Assembly: GCA_033398695.1 (NCBI GenBank)
Contig: CM065819.1
Coordinates: forward strand, 7,985,501 to 8,049,500
DNA length: 64,000 nt
From: Orobanche coerulescens
Lineage: Eukaryota > Streptophyta > Magnoliopsida > Lamiales > Orobanchaceae
Reading direction: 5' to 3'
The notes under the pieces are model-generated. The model had not been told where the DNA came from, ran no database searches, and saw only the letters and a list, made by a program, of their open reading frames with translations. This document shows, one piece after another, positions 22,860 through 35,628 of this stretch; the stretch's first letter is position 1, and each line of letters opens with the position of its first letter. The translations under genes and the position numbers were made by a program.

Positions 22860-23660
22860 AATTATGCCAAATATTATTGTTGTTCGTAAATGGCCGATTT
22901 AAGGCATTGCGATACTTGTTGGTAATATATTTTTTGATAGCCGGTTCGCGGCATCGACGTATCGATTGTTATTGTTGATTGATGTTCCTTTGAGATATTG
23001 TTGTTGATAGCCGGTTTGCGGCATCGACATATCGATTGTTATTATTGATTGATGTTCCATCAAGATATTTTTATGAATCGTCGTTATTGATATCAGTGTT
23101 TTTCTATTCATGTCGTTTTGGCCGATTGAAGGCATTGACGTATTCGATTATCATCTTCGTTATCGGTAACCGATTAAAGGTGTCGAGACATCCGTTGTAT
23201 AATTGTTATCGGTTAACCGTTCTAAAGGTAATCGATATATTGAATTGGGATTATCAAAGATAATTCCCATCCGTTGTCAAAAAGATAATTCCCATCGGTT
23301 GTATCATTGTGTATCGATTGACTGTTCTAAGGTAATCGATTTATTTAATTGGGATTATCGAAGATAATTCCCATCCGTTGTATCATTGGTTATCGATTAA
23401 CCGTTCTAAGGTAATCGATGTATTTAATTGGGATTATCGAAGTTAATTCCCATCCGTTGTGTCATCGTTATCGATTAACCATTCTAAGGTAATCGATGTA
23501 TTGAATTGGGACTGTCAAGGATAGTTTCCATCCGTTAAGTTGTTCTGATCGATTGGCCATTCCAAGGCAGTCGAGGTATTTGAATTGGGACCGCCGTGGA
23601 CGGTGCCCATCCATGAGTTGTTGTTGTCGTGTTGGCCGACTCAAGGCAGCACACTATTAT
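22860..23660 (+). repeat. Hairpin-forming tandem array in A's LTR
   Basis: Degenerate tandem units of about 65-75 bases each contain an inverted repeat such as CGATTAACC-GTTCTAA-GGTAATCG, with linkers like AATTGGGATTATC and CCCATCCGTTG. The same array is at about 61690-62450 in the 3' LTR. Confidence 0.8.
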
Positions 23661-23732
23661 TCTTGTTAATTTGGTAATATTGGGATTATTACTGTTGTGA
23701 TTAATTATGTTTTGGAGGCTAGTCTCGGCTAG

Positions 23733-24085
23733 TGCTCGATGGGTAAGCTTGGGGCTTGAACCTTCGCGGTTGGTTTCCCAACACCTACAGTTCAGTAGGT
23801 CACGGTCATGTTAATGATCTCATTATGGGTAAGCTTGGGGCTTGAACCTTCGCGGTTGGTTTCCCAACACCTAAGATTCGATGAGTCACGGTTATGTTAA
23901 TGATCTCATTATGGGTAAGCTTGGGGCTTGAACCTTCGCGGTTGGTTTCCCAACACCTACAGTTCAGTAGGTCACGGTCACTGGGTGATCTTATTATGGG
24001 TAAGTCTGGGGCTTGAACCCTCGTGTTTGGTTTCCCAGCACCTGCAATTCAGCAGGTCACGGTCATTGGATGATCTCATTGTGAT
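23733..24085 (+). repeat. Four-copy tandem repeat of about 86-90 bases in A's LTR
   Basis: Units carry GGGTAAGCTTGGGGCTTGAA, CGCGGTTGGTTTCCCAACAC and a GTTCAGTAGGTCACGGTCA segment. The last copy is the most diverged. The 3' LTR carries the same array at about 62535-62880. Confidence 0.88.
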
Positions 24086-24890
24086 ACGGCTTCGTGCCGT
24101 GGCTTCGGCCCTCATTGATACAGCTTCGGGTTGTTTTGGCTTCGGGCCATTGTGGTGATTAATGACTTGGTGAGTGACATTCGTGGTATTATGATGATAA
24201 ACGGCTTGGTCATTGGTACATTAGGCCATTGTGATGTATCGGTATTCCTGTTGGAACCTTCGGGCATTGTGATCCGTATCTATTTCAGTGTTTGGCTTGG
24301 TTTACCTTCAGGTGATGTATTTGTAACACCCTCAAGATATTCGAGGTATATTACAGCACCGTGAATCCCTATATGGGACCCACCAGGCTGAACAGCACCA
24401 TGCTCATCGACTCACAAAAACGACAAAATAACACCAAGTCATAAAGACGCAAAACAGAATAATCCACCCGGTTCAACCGGTCAAACATAACATCATCATC
24501 CAACACAAACATAATAGGCAACAATACAATCCGGACGAACAAGAACTCTTAAGTACTCGAGTACTACTATTAGTTCAAAGACCACAAAAGATGAAAAGAT
24601 AAAAGACACTAAGACGTCACTCGTGCACAATCATCATGCACGGCCATCATCCAGGTACTGGTCCAGCGCCCGCTCGTCTCGATGAACCTGACCTGAAATT
24701 CATAAAACGAATTTCCCCAAAACGGGTCCCCAGAGGGGTTAGCAATTACGCTAGTACAAGTAACCAAATGAACGACTTACATCTTACACATATAGTAAAT
24801 ACATGCAATCAAGAAAACATAGTTCCAAAACACTCATTTCCAGAAATGCCATAATCAAATCACATTTGTAAAAATGCACCACAATTAACC

Positions 24891-25021
24891 GTGGATCCAC
24901 CCCTCCGTGGACCTCTACCGAGACCCCGTCGGATCTAACCCGTAGTGGTTAAATGCAAGCTCGCGGATCCACCCCTCCGTGGACCCCTACCGAGACCCCG
25001 TCGGATCTAACCCATAGTGAG
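24891..25021. repeat. Two-copy repeat of about 72 bases in B's LTR
   Basis: GTGGATCCACCCCTCCGTGG followed by ACCGAGACCCCGTCGGATCT occurs twice. It is repeated at 55191-55319 in the 5' LTR. Confidence 0.85.
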
Positions 25022-25630
25022 CATACACACACACACAAGTCTCATGCAATACTACTACGTTAAGATTGTAAGTTCATAAGGATACTTGCCTCGATTAATA
25101 GACGGTGACACGAACGGAACGGAAGAATCAAGCACGACCGCGAGGAACCGACGAATGAGCCTAACGATTCTAATAACACAATCACAACCACTCCTAAATG
25201 ATTACAGAAATGTAATACACCCGAAAACCCGCCTACGATTCATGTATATTCGTACAAAAATAACAACGAGGGCGGACCACAACCAAACCCTCTCGATTTC
25301 GCAAAACCATGAAAATATACCATGAATCCGTAGGAAAACTAATTATACCAACAAGATTAATCATATTCATAATGAATCCACCAACAAAACGGAACGGATC
25401 GGAAGAAAATCTCAAAACCCCCAAATCGCCCAAAAGTAGGGTTCTAAGAGATTTACCTTGGATTAGGATGAAAGATTCGTGTTGATGTTGATATAATACA
25501 CCAAGAACTTAGGGAAGATGTTGGATGAGATGATTGGAGGAATAAATCGCCAAGAATCGCCCAAAATCGCCACAGCCGCGGAAAGGAGGAGGAAATGGAA
25601 ATAATACGCTCATCTCGGTCAACTCCCTGG

Positions 25631-25905
25631 TTTATATAGCCAGGGAGTGTTAGCGCGCGCTAATCCTCAAGGTTAGTGTGCGCTAACGGGATAAAAATAC
25701 AGACCAAACAGTTAGTGTTCAGTCCAGTAGCCAGACTTCTGGCCGTTAGCGTGCGCTACTCCAAATGTAGCGTGCGCTAATAACCTATCGGTAGCGTGCG
25801 CTAAAGTGTATCGGTAGCGCGCGCTATCGACCAATAGCGTGCGCTACCTGGGCATCAGTAGCGTCCAGTGGCAAACTGTCCAGTACTGGACATCCACACT
25901 AGCAC
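25631..25905 (-). promoter_or_regulatory. Element B U3 (3' LTR copy): TAGCGYRCGCTA palindromes and TATA box
   Basis: TTTATATA (25631-25638) is a minus-strand TATATAAA. Palindromes TAGCGCGCGCTA and TAGCGTGCGCTA are spread between it and 25905, and resume after C at 49311-49510. Confidence 0.55.
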
Positions 25906-26276
25906 ACGCTGTAATACCCGGTTGTAATTCAGTCATTATCATTCAGTAATTTCATTCGGTGATTGTCACTCAGTGGATTTTCACTCATTTATAATCATTC
26001 ATCAATCATGTTCATTCACCCGTGTTCACCGTTCCGAGAAACTTCGAGTTGTGTATCGTTATTGTCTATTGTTTCAACTTTCCACATATGAGTTCGACTT
26101 TGTTAGATCACCATTAACTTTTGGTAACTCCAAAAATTCTGAATCTTTGCAATATTATAGAGCATCGAGTTAGCTTTCCAACGGTTCAAACGGTGAGTCA
26201 CTCAGAGTCCGGACGAGAGAGTTATGATCGTTTTAGCTCACCCGCTCATTTTTTCAGTTATTGGCCGATCACTGCC

Positions 26277-26560
26277 GACCGAACTCGGCCGTGTCGTCCG
26301 ACACGGCCGTGCTGTACTCGTCCGGAAATGCCAAAGTCTCGCCACAGACTCGACCAGTGTCGTGCAGCACGGCCGAGTCGAACTCTTCCGGATAAGCGAG
26401 AACCGACCGTACGCCCGACCGTGTTCCAGACACGGTTGAGTCATTGAAGCGCCGCGGCCCATGTCAGCGGACACGGTCGAGTCCTGCCGGCGATTCGCGC
26501 GCAGCGGCGTGCCCGTCGGCACGGGCCGTGTCCGGCAGAACCGATCCAACCCCTATAATT
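26277..26560 (+). promoter_or_regulatory. Element C U3: CACGGCCGTG inverted cluster and TATA-like box
   Basis: GGCCGTGTC and GACACGGCC alternate in both orientations between 26277 and 26533, for example around ACACGGCCGTGC. TATAATT follows at 26554-26560. Equivalent clusters are at 33122-33385 and 47395-47665. The spacers between motifs vary strongly among the three LTRs. Confidence 0.55.
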
Positions 26561-27818
26561 TCGTTTTTGAGCATTTCACTCATTCCTTCCATTTCTTCCA
26601 CCTTCATACGAGAGAGAGAGGCTTGAGGGAGAGAATTCTCTTCACCTATCACTTGAGTGTGGTTTTTAATCATTTTCATTCGGTTGTGAAGCTCGGATCA
26701 TCGATCTATCGCGTGTTCCTCGAATCATAGTGCTTGAATCTTCAAAGGTAATCTTCATCAAACCTCTTGGATTTTCGAATTGTGTTGAGATATGATGTTT
26801 TGGATGTTAAGATCATGTTGTATGAAGTGATATACGTATGATTATGGATATGTTCGATTATTCATTGGATTATTGAAGGATTATTCAAGAACACTTTGAA
26901 TGTTGTGTTGGATTTGGGGGTTTTCTATTAATTGTTGTTGAAATCACGAATTTGGATATTCATAATGTATTATTGATCGTATTGGAGATGTTTTGTTGGT
27001 TTGAAACACTTCTTGAGGATTTGGTGTTGGTATTTTGAAGTTTGGTTATAAACAATCGAAGTTGACCACAAAGTGTTCGATATAATACCCCAATGAACTT
27101 GGTCTTATCGTACCGACGTTTTGAGTTCGTTATATTCGTGTTTGATGCGTATATTGAACGAATTGTTGGTAATTGTATTTATTCAAGATTGTTCGAGCGA
27201 CCGATATCTCAATTTGGACGTTGTTCGTGGAAGGATAATTGTCACCGACGTTGTGTAAGTTAATTCTTACTCGGTTAAAAGGATATTCATTCCTTTTGTT
27301 GTTGATCTTTCATAATCATAACTCATTCATCATTATATTAATCATATTGAGACTTGTAATTGTCGAATAATCACTTCATTAACGAGGAACGGCGGTTCCA
27401 ATCATTTCATTGAAACTATCAATCACTTCGTTATCATTTCATCTCGGTGAGTCATTCTTGACTTTGTCAGATTATTATTATTCATTGATATTCATCATGG
27501 TCATTCTCGTTCATATGACCTTCTGGGTTCATATTGCGTGGCCGGGTGCGGATGTGTGGAATTTTTAGTCGGGCACGTTATGGCCATGTATTGGGAGTGA
27601 TACATTGGACTGTGCACACGGTAACAGATTACCTCCGTAAGACTAATTAGGTACAAGGACGGGTGTGTCCGGTCATTCGTCTTGTACACTTGCACAGAAC
27701 ACTACGGGCGTACTATGATACCCCTCTTCAGCGTAATTCATAACTAAGGATATTTCATAACTTCAGTTAAATCATGATTGTGTATTTTTCAACCCTTGAG
27801 GATTGTTGTTCTGTGTAA

Positions 27819-27854
27819 CTGACCCCGTTGGGGGATTTTGTTTTCAGGTCACGG
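27819..27854 (+). promoter_or_regulatory. Conserved CCCC-GTT-GGGG hairpin with TTTTCAGGT, LTR 3' region of C
   Basis: CTGACCCCGTTGGGGG can fold on itself and is followed by TTTTGTTTTCAGGT, which looks like a splice acceptor. It lies about 395 bases before the LTR end, as the similar block does in element A (56984-57024). Confidence 0.4.
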
Positions 27855-28218
27855 CAAGGCAAAGGCACGGGAAGAGCATGTTGGAGGCGACGAGTCCCAG
27901 TGATACTAGTAGGGGGCCCCAGTCATTCCGTTTATTTCAGTCATTTCAGTCATTTCCGTCATTTGTATTTTCCGCTGCAAATTCCGTTTCAGACGTTTGT
28001 TTATTCAGGGTGGTGTATTTTATCTTCACATTAAATATACTAGTATTCTGTGTTGTCCTGGTGTATTGTATTTAAACTCCTCATCGGAGTACTTGGTAAT
28101 GTAATGTGGTTCGGTACTACAATTATATTACTTAATTCATCATTTTCATTTGCCTGGTGGGTCCCAGTCGGGGATTCACGGCACTGTAATATCCGTCTAG
28201 TTTGGGGTGTTACATAGT

Positions 28219-28230
28219 TGGTATCGGAGC
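28219..28230 (+). promoter_or_regulatory. Element C primer-binding site 1 (tRNA-iMet)
   Basis: TGGTATCGGAGC four bases after LTR 1. Complementary to the initiator tRNA-Met 3' end with one mismatch. Confidence 0.85.
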
Positions 28231-28446
28231 GTGGTTTTGAATACTACCTTCCGAGTCATGTCTCATTTGAAATCATCGTCATCAAACTAGTATAATTGGA
28301 CTTTCGCGTCACGTGTGACCTGTGCAAATGCCGAGCCAATCAGACCGAAAGAACTGTAAGATTTCTAACGCCATGGTATAATTTCTGGCAATAGTTATTC
28401 ATTCATTATTCATCAATTAAAAATCCTCAAACATCATCATTCATTG

Positions 28447-28740
28447 TGATCAGGACGATCATGTTAACTCATTAATCACTTAATTCATTTCATTACTCAG
28501 ATAATGATCAGGACGATCATGTTAACACATTAATCACTTAATTCATTTCATTACTCAGTTAATGATCAGGACGATCATGTTAACTCATTAATCACTTAAT
28601 TCATTTCATTACTCAGATAATGATCAGGACGATCATGTTAACACATTAATCACTTGATTCATTTCATTACTCAGTTAATGATCAGGACGATCATGTTAAT
28701 TCATTAATTACTCAATTCATTTCATTACTCAGTTGTCGAT
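28447..28740 (+). repeat. Five-copy 58-base tandem repeat in C's leader
   Basis: Units contain TGATCAGGACGATCATGTTAA and end CATTTCATTACTCAG. Five copies are in the first interior and only three at about 35298-35470 in the second. Confidence 0.88.
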
Positions 28741-28902
28741 CTAGATGATCATATTATTAATCTTGTTAAGTTATTCAAGATAATCATTTCAACAATTTCA
28801 TCAGATAATCATGTCACTTCAGTAAATCATTCATATAATCACTAAGTTAGAGCATGTATACTCATTTTCATCATCTCATAACATAATCATAACGTGATAA
28901 TC

Positions 28903-29757
28903 ATGCGGGGAAATATAATCATTATGCGACCTTCCTACTTCAGTATGGGGAGAGCTGTCAGGGGATGCATGGGGAGAGGCCGCGGTGCGGGCCGAAACCC
29001 GGGAAATAATCACTCGCTGTCGGGAAATCGTGCCTAGGACTCGGCTCGATCGGAAGATGTTAGGGTTGATCCACTCACTTTTATGCAGGCCATGATGACC
29101 CATGTGCAATTGCTCAATCATCATTACGCCACCCTGGCCGGTTTAATCGAGAGAACTCTCCCGTATGAGCCAGCTGCTAAGGAAATTGCTGAGCAGCAAC
29201 CTGCATATGTCAACAGGAAATCAACGAAGCGTAATCTATCCAAAGGCAGTCAGTCAACCTTCAAGAAGCCTCGTGTGGGCCCTAGCGTTTCTGAGCGACC
29301 TTCTACGGCGCATGATCGTGCGGGATCTCAATCCCGAGCCGCCAGCTCGGCCATCACTTGTTTCAACTGTGCAAAACAAGGTCATTTCAGTACTAAATAT
29401 CCGAGGCAGACTGTCATATGCCATAACTGTGGAATTGCGGGGCATAGGGCCCGTTTTTGCCGAAAGGACTCCAAGTCGGCTCCGGCGGCATCTCAAGCCC
29501 CGAAGCAATCAGCCTTTCAGAATCAGACTGCTTTGTCAACGTCGTTTAAGACAATGGAAGCAAATAGAGTTGGGGCTCATATTTATCAGACAGGAGCGTC
29601 CGGTTCAGGGGCCGGCAAGTCCCAGATTCATGTGATGAGGAGGATCGACGATCAGGTGGCCCGAATGACCTCAGGTATACTCGTAATTTTATTGCAACCT
29701 GTGTGTACATTTTGGATACTGGTGCACCGCTTTCATTCATTTTCGAATCATGTTTGA
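28903..29757 (+). pseudogene. Element C gag remnant, first interior
   Basis: The N-terminal part (RPSYFSMGRAVRG, then a GRGRGAGRN-type stretch) joins almost directly to FMQAMMTHVQLLNHHYATL, so most of the capsid domain is missing. Two CCHC knuckles follow, CFNCAKQGHFSTKYP (the third Cys changed to Tyr) and CHNCGIAGHRARFC. A TAG interrupts the frame near 29034. After the knuckles the protease active-site region (LDTGAPLSF) appears in another phase near 29710 and then decays. Confidence 0.8.
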
Positions 29758-30086
29758 ATAGACTTATTTTGGGATAGTCCTATTGCTTGTGGACCTCATA
29801 CCATAGGTCTGCCTGACGATGGAAGATTTTTCGGAAATCATACCGAATCAAGCTTAATGACCGCGATTGGTTGATGGACCTAATCGTGGTGAATTTATCT
29901 TAGGACGATGTAATTTTCGGTATTAGTTGGTTTGATCGTCTTGATACCATCCTCAGTGGTTGTTAGCGTTTGGTCGCTATCTTTTCGTCGTTGGTTGTCG
30001 AATGTGTACTTCAGGGAAGTAATCCCCGTTGTTCCAGAAGAATTATTATCATGACGGAAGCAGAGAAATTCCGCAAGCGAATTGTT

Positions 30087-30480
30087 CAATCATTCATTGT
30101 ATCATTTCCATCGATTGGCCTTTCTAAGGCAATCGAGTCATTCAATCATTCATTGTATCATTTCCATCGATTGGCCTTTCTAAGACAATCGATTCATTCA
30201 ATCATTCATTGTATCATTTCCATCGATTGGCCTTTCTAAGACAATCGAGTCATTCAATCATTCATTTTATCATTTCCATCGATTGGCCTTTCTAAGACAA
30301 TCGAGTCATTCAATCATTCATTGTATCATTTTCATAGACTGGCCTTTCTAAGGCAATCGAGTTATTCAATCATTCATTGCATCATTTTCATCGAGTAGCC
30401 TTTCTAAAGCAATCGAGCTATTCAATCATTCACTATATCATTGTCACCTATTGGCCGTTCTCAGACAATCGAGGTGCTCA
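30087..30480 (+). repeat. Seven-copy 56-base hairpin array replacing the protease-RT linker of C
   Basis: Units at 56-base spacing (about 30111, 30167, 30223 and on) contain CGATTGGCCTTTCTAAGGCAATCG, an inverted repeat with a TCT loop, plus TCATTCAATCATTCATTG. It lies between the decayed protease and the RT remnant. A related hairpin is in A's LTR. Confidence 0.88.
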
Positions 30481-30494
30481 ACCATTCGTGGTAT

Positions 30495-32715
30495 CATCGT
30501 TATCGCTTGACGATGTGCTCCCAGACGAGCTACCTGGTTTGCCTCCACAGAGAGATGTGGAATTCACGAGTGAGTTGGAGCCCGGTACGTCCCCGTTATC
30601 GAAGACACCATATCGGATGGCCCGACCGAAATGCAGTAGTTGAAGATTCAACTTGAGGAATAGTTCGAGTAAGGTTATCTCCAACCGAGTGCGTCCCCGT
30701 GGGGAGCACCAGTTTGATCTGTCAAGGAGAAAGATGGTTCGTTTCGTGTGTGTATTAATTATCAAGAGTTGAACAGGGTGATGATCAAGATTAGTACCCC
30801 TTACCCCGTATTGTTGATCTTTTAGATCAACTTCAGGGAGCTTCAGTATTTTTCCAAGATCGACTTAAGATCTGGATATCATCAGTTGCGAATTTGAGAG
30901 TAGGATATCACAAGGACAGCGTTTCGTACACGCTATGGTCGATATGAGTTAGTAGTCATGCCGTTCGGTCTAACTAAGGCACCTGCGGTATTCATGGAGT
31001 TGATGAATCGGGTTTTCATCGACTTTTTAGATCAGTTTGTTGTTGTCTTCATCGATGACATTTTTATTTATTCTCGTGACCGAGAGGAGCACGAGGTTCA
31101 TCTTCATCAAGTTCTCGACGTGTTGCGACGAGAGCAACTTTATGGAAAGTTTTCCAAATGTGAGTTCTGGATGTCCGAGGTGACTTTTCTCAGGCGTGTA
31201 ATTTCATCAGACAGAGTTCGTGTCGACCCTCAGAGGATGGAGGCTATTCGAGATTGGCAATCTCCGGGAGATGTTAAGGAGATCCGAGGTTTCCTCGGAT
31301 TAGCCGACACTATCCGACCCACGACCTGGAGCTAGCAGCCGTGGTTTTCGCGTTGGAAATTTGGCGTCGTTACCTTTATGGCGTCACCTGTTAGATCTTC
31401 ACTGATCACAAGAGTTGAAGTATATATTTACTCAGAAGGAGTTAGATATGCGACAAAGACGGTGGTTGGAGCTAATCAAAGATTATGATATCGAGATCCT
31501 TTACCACCCAGGCAAGGCGAACATTGTTGCCGACGCATGGAGTCATAAGTCCGTTCAGGAGCAGTTGCTTGCTCGTTTATCAGTTCAGAAGGAGCTTCAA
31601 CAAGAATTCCTTAGACACGAGATCGAGGTCTGGCATCAGCGACTGGAGGGTATGCTGAAACCGCTCCCTATTCCAGAATGGAGGTGGGAAGACATTTCTA
31701 TGGATTTCATCACGAGAGTGCCGACGAGTCGTCAGGGCATGAATACGATCTGGGTGATCGTGGACCGCTTAACTAAGTCAGCTCATTTCATTGAGATTAA
31801 GGATACGTGGGGTCCCGAGAGACTTCCCCAGCTGTTCATCAAAGAGATAGTGAGATTGCACGGTACTCCTAAGAGTATCGTTTCTGATCGTGACGGGTGA
31901 TTCGTGTCTCATTTTGGAACTCAGCTTAATCTCATTACCGTTTTTCATCCTCAGTCCGACGGACAATCAGAGAGGACTTTTCAGACATTGGAGGACATGT
32001 TGAGGGGATGCGTCCTCGATTAGTAGACGATTGGGAAGCCCAATTACTGTTGATTGAGTTCACGTACAATTATAATTGGCATGCCTCCATTCAGATGGCA
32101 CCTTACGAGGCCTTGTACGGTCGTCGTTGTCGATCTCCTTTGTGTTGGGATGACTTGTCAGAATCAATCGGCACCGAGCCCGATATGCTTATAGCCGCCC
32201 GGGAGAAGGTAGCTTTGATCAAGAGTCGTATATTGACAGCTCAGAGTCGGCAGAAATCATATGCAGATAACCGTCGTCGACCATTAGAGTTCGAGGCAGG
32301 TGACCACGTGTTGGTCAAGGTATCCCCGAGTCGTGGTATCTTCCGTTTTGGGAAGAGGGGTAAGTTGAGTCCGAGATTCATTGGACCGTTTGAGATTTTG
32401 GATCGAGTAGGCGAGTTATCCTATCGACTGGCTTTACCTCTGGCGTTGAGCCGAATTCATAATGTGTTTCACGTCTCTCAGTTACGTAAGTATGTTGCCA
32501 ACCCGAGTCACATACTTCAGTTCGACGAAATCGAGATCGCTGACGACCATTCATAAGAGGAGTGTCCTATACGAGTCTTAGAGCGGCGAATCAAACAGTT
32601 GAGAAATAAGTCGATTCCTTTGGTCAAGATTCAGTGGTCTAGACGGAGTCGAAGAGGCTACATGGGAAACCGAGGATAGTATGCGGGGGAGTTATCCCGA
32701 GTTGTTTGACCCTTA
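30495..32715 (+). pseudogene. Element C pol remnant, first interior (RT, RNase H tail, integrase, C-terminal domain)
   Basis: RT begins [16 protein letters not shown] and includes [17 protein letters not shown] and [13 protein letters not shown] with the catalytic DD (31048-31059). After GFLGLAD (31304) the sequence jumps to the middle of RNase H, so the RT thumb and RNase H start are deleted. After the [13 protein letters not shown] end of RNase H the zinc domain of integrase is missing. The core follows with EDISMDFITRVP, IVSDRDG and [12 protein letters not shown]. The tail from [18 protein letters not shown] matches element B's C-terminal region. Several stops and frameshifts are present. 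Confidence 0.88.
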
Positions 32716-32751
32716 GTTTCGGGGACGAAACTCTTTTAAGGGGGGGGTGTA

Positions 32752-35065
32752 TGTAATACCCGATTGTAATTCAGTCATTATCATTCAGTAATTTCATTCG
32801 GTGATTGTCACTCAGTGGATTTTCACTCATTTATAATCATTCATCAATCATGTTCATTCACCCGTGTTCACCGTTCGGAGAAACTTCGAGTTGTGTATCG
32901 TTATTGTCTATTGTTTCAACTTTCCACATATGAGTTCGACTTTGTTAGATCACCATTAACTTTTGGTAACTCCAAAAATTCTGAATCTTTGCAATATTAT
33001 AGAGCATCGAGTTAGCTTTCCAATGGTTCAAACGGTGAGTCAATCGGAGTCCGGACGAGAGAGTTATGGTCATTTTAGCTCACCCGCTCATTTTTTCAGT
33101 TATCGCCGATCATCGCCGATCAACTCGGCCGTGTCGCCCAACACGGCCGTCTTGCACTCGTCCGAAATGCCGGTCTCTGCCACAGACTCGACCGTGTCGC
33201 CGGCACGGCCGAGTCGAACTCTTCCGGATAAGCCGTAACCGATCGCTTAGACGCCCGACCGTGTTCCGTGACACGGCCGAGTCATTGCCGAGCGCCGCGA
33301 CCGTGTCAGCGGACACGGCCGAGTCCTCGCCGCCGCTTGGCCACAAGGCCGTGCCGATCGGCACGGGCCGTGTCCGACAGACCAGTCAACCCCTATAATT
33401 TCGTTTTTTGAGCATTTCACCTCATTCCTTCCATTTCTTCCACCTTCATACGAGAGAGAGAGGCTTGAGGGAGAGAATTCTCTTCACCTATCACTTGAGT
33501 GTGCTTTTTAATCATTTTCATTCGGTTGTGAAGCTCGGATCATCGATCTATCGCGTGTTCCTCGAATCATAGTGCTTGAATCTTCAAAGGTAATCTTCAT
33601 CAAACCTCTTGGATTTTCGAATTGTGTTGAGATATGATGTTTCGGATGTTAAGATCATGTTGTATGAAGTGATATACGTATGATTATGGATATGTTCGAT
33701 TATTCATTGGATTATTGAAGGATTATTCAAGAACACTTTGAATGTTGTGTTGGATTTGGGGGTTTTCGATTAATTGTTGTTGAAATCACAAATTTGGATA
33801 TTCATAATGGATTATTGATCGTATTGGAGATGTTTTGTTGGTTTGAAACACTTCTTGAGGATTTGGTGTTGGTATTTTGAAATTTGGTTATAAACAATCG
33901 AAGTTGACCACAAAGTGTTCGATATAATGCCCCAATGAACTTGGTCTTATCGTACCGATGTTTTGAGTTCGTTATATTCGTGTTTGATCCGTATATTGAA
34001 CGAATTGTTGGTAATTGTATTTATTCAAGGTTGTTCGAGCGACCGATATCTCAATTTGGACGTTGTTCGTGGAAGGATAATTGTCACCGGCGTTGTGTAA
34101 GTTAATTCTTACTCGGTTAAAAGGATATTCATTCCTTTTGTTGTTGATCTTTCATAATCATAACTCATTCATCATTATATTAATCATATTGAGACTTGTA
34201 ATTGTCGAATAATCACTTCATTAACGAGGAACGGCGGTTCCAATAATTTCATTGAAACTATCAATCACTTCGTTATCATTTCATCTCGGTGAGTCATTCT
34301 TGACTTTGTCAGATTATTATTATTCATTGATATTCATCATGGTCATTATCGTTCATATGACCTTCCGGGTTCATATTGCGTGGCCGGGTGCGGATGTGTG
34401 GAATTTTTAGTCGGGCACGTTATGGCCATGTATTGGGAGTGATACATTGGACTGTGCACACGGTAACAGATTACCTCCGCGAGAGTAATTAGGTACAAGG
34501 ACGGGTGTGTCCGGTCATTCGTCTTGTACACTTGCACAGAACACTACGGGCGTACTATGATACCCCTCTTCAGCGTAATTCATAACTAAGGATATTTCAT
34601 AACTTCAGTTAAATCATGATTGTGTATTTTTCAACCCTTGAGGATTATTGTTCTGTGTAACTGACCCCGTTGGGGGATTTTGTTCTCAGGTCACGGAAAG
34701 GCAAAGGCACGGGAAGAGCATGTTGGCGGCGACGAGTCCCAGTGATACTAGTAGGGGGCCCTAGTCATTCCATTTATTTCAGTCATTTCAGTCATTTCAG
34801 TCATTTCCGTCATTTGTATTTTCCGCTGCAAATTCCGTTTCAGACGTTTGTTTATTCAGGGTGGTGTATTTTATCTTCACATTAAATATACTAGTATTCT
34901 GTGTTGTCCTGGTGTATTGTATTTAAACTCCTCATCGGAGTACTTGGTAATGTAATGTGGTTCGGTACTACAATTATATTACTTAATTCATCATTTTCAT
35001 TTGCTCGGTGGGTCCTAAATGGGGATTCACGGCACTGTAATATCCGTCTAGTTTGGGGTGTTACA
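32752..35065 (+). repeat. Element C LTR 2 (central)
   Basis: 2314 bases, preceded by a purine tract (TTTTAAGGGGGGGG) and followed by a second primer site, so it acts structurally as the 3' LTR of one unit and the 5' LTR of the next. Confidence 0.95.
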
Positions 35066-35069
35066 GAGT

Positions 35070-35081
35070 TGGTATCGGAGC
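35070..35081 (+). promoter_or_regulatory. Element C primer-binding site 2 (tRNA-iMet)
   Basis: TGGTATCGGAGC after the central LTR, identical to the first. Confidence 0.85.
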
Positions 35082-35628
35082 GTGGTTTTGAATACTACCT
35101 TCCGAGTCATGTCTCATTTGAAATCATCGTCATCAGACTAGTATCATTGGACTTTCGCGTCACGTGTGACCTGTGCAAATGCCGAGCCAATCAGACCGAA
35201 AGAACTGTAAGATTTCTAACGCCATGGTATAATTTCTGGCAATAGTTATTCATTCATCATTCATCAATTAAAAACCCTCAAACATCATCATTCATTGTGA
35301 TCAGGACGATCATGTTAACTCATTAATCAGTTAATTCATTTCATTACTCAGATAATGATCAGGACGATCATGTTAACACATTAATCACTTAATTCATTTC
35401 ATTACTCAGTTAATGATCAGGACGATCATGTTAATTCATTAATTACTCAATTCATTTCATTACTCAGTTGTCGATATGGATGATCATATTATTAATCTTG
35501 TTAAGTTATTCAAGATAATCATTTCAAGAATTTCATCAGATAATCATGTCACTTCAGTAAATCATTCATATAATCACTAAGTTAGAGCATGTATACTCAT
35601 TTTCATCATCTCATGACATAAGCATAAC

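Larger units (their letters stand above)
21091..24321 (+). repeat. Element A 5' LTR, first part
   Basis: Matches 59887 onward. Interrupted by element B at the GTATT target (24317-24321). Short ORFs here are accidental: the 3' LTR has the same frames in non-coding context. Confidence 0.95.
24322..25909 (-). repeat. Element B 3' LTR, first part (element's 3' end)
   Basis: Matches 54625 onward. Interrupted by C at the CACGC target (25905-25909). The terminal block 24322-24388, read on the minus strand (GCCTGGTGGGTCCC, then GTGCTGTAATAT to GGGTGTTACA), is shared with the LTR ends of A and C. Confidence 0.93.
25910..28214 (+). repeat. Element C LTR 1
   Basis: 2305 bases, TGTAATACCCGGTTG to GGGGTGTTACA. 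It contains the CACGGCCGTG cluster and TATAATT at about 26554. Short frames in it recur in all three LTRs and are not genes. Confidence 0.95.

Noticed and set aside
22646..22978. Open frame of 110 residues in A's LTR (also 61443-61775)
   Set aside because: Occurs in both LTR copies within the non-coding hairpin region; low-complexity translation without domains.
30087..30480. Regularly spaced 56-base repeats that could suggest a CRISPR array
   Set aside because: Whole units repeat without unique spacers, in a plant retroelement interior.
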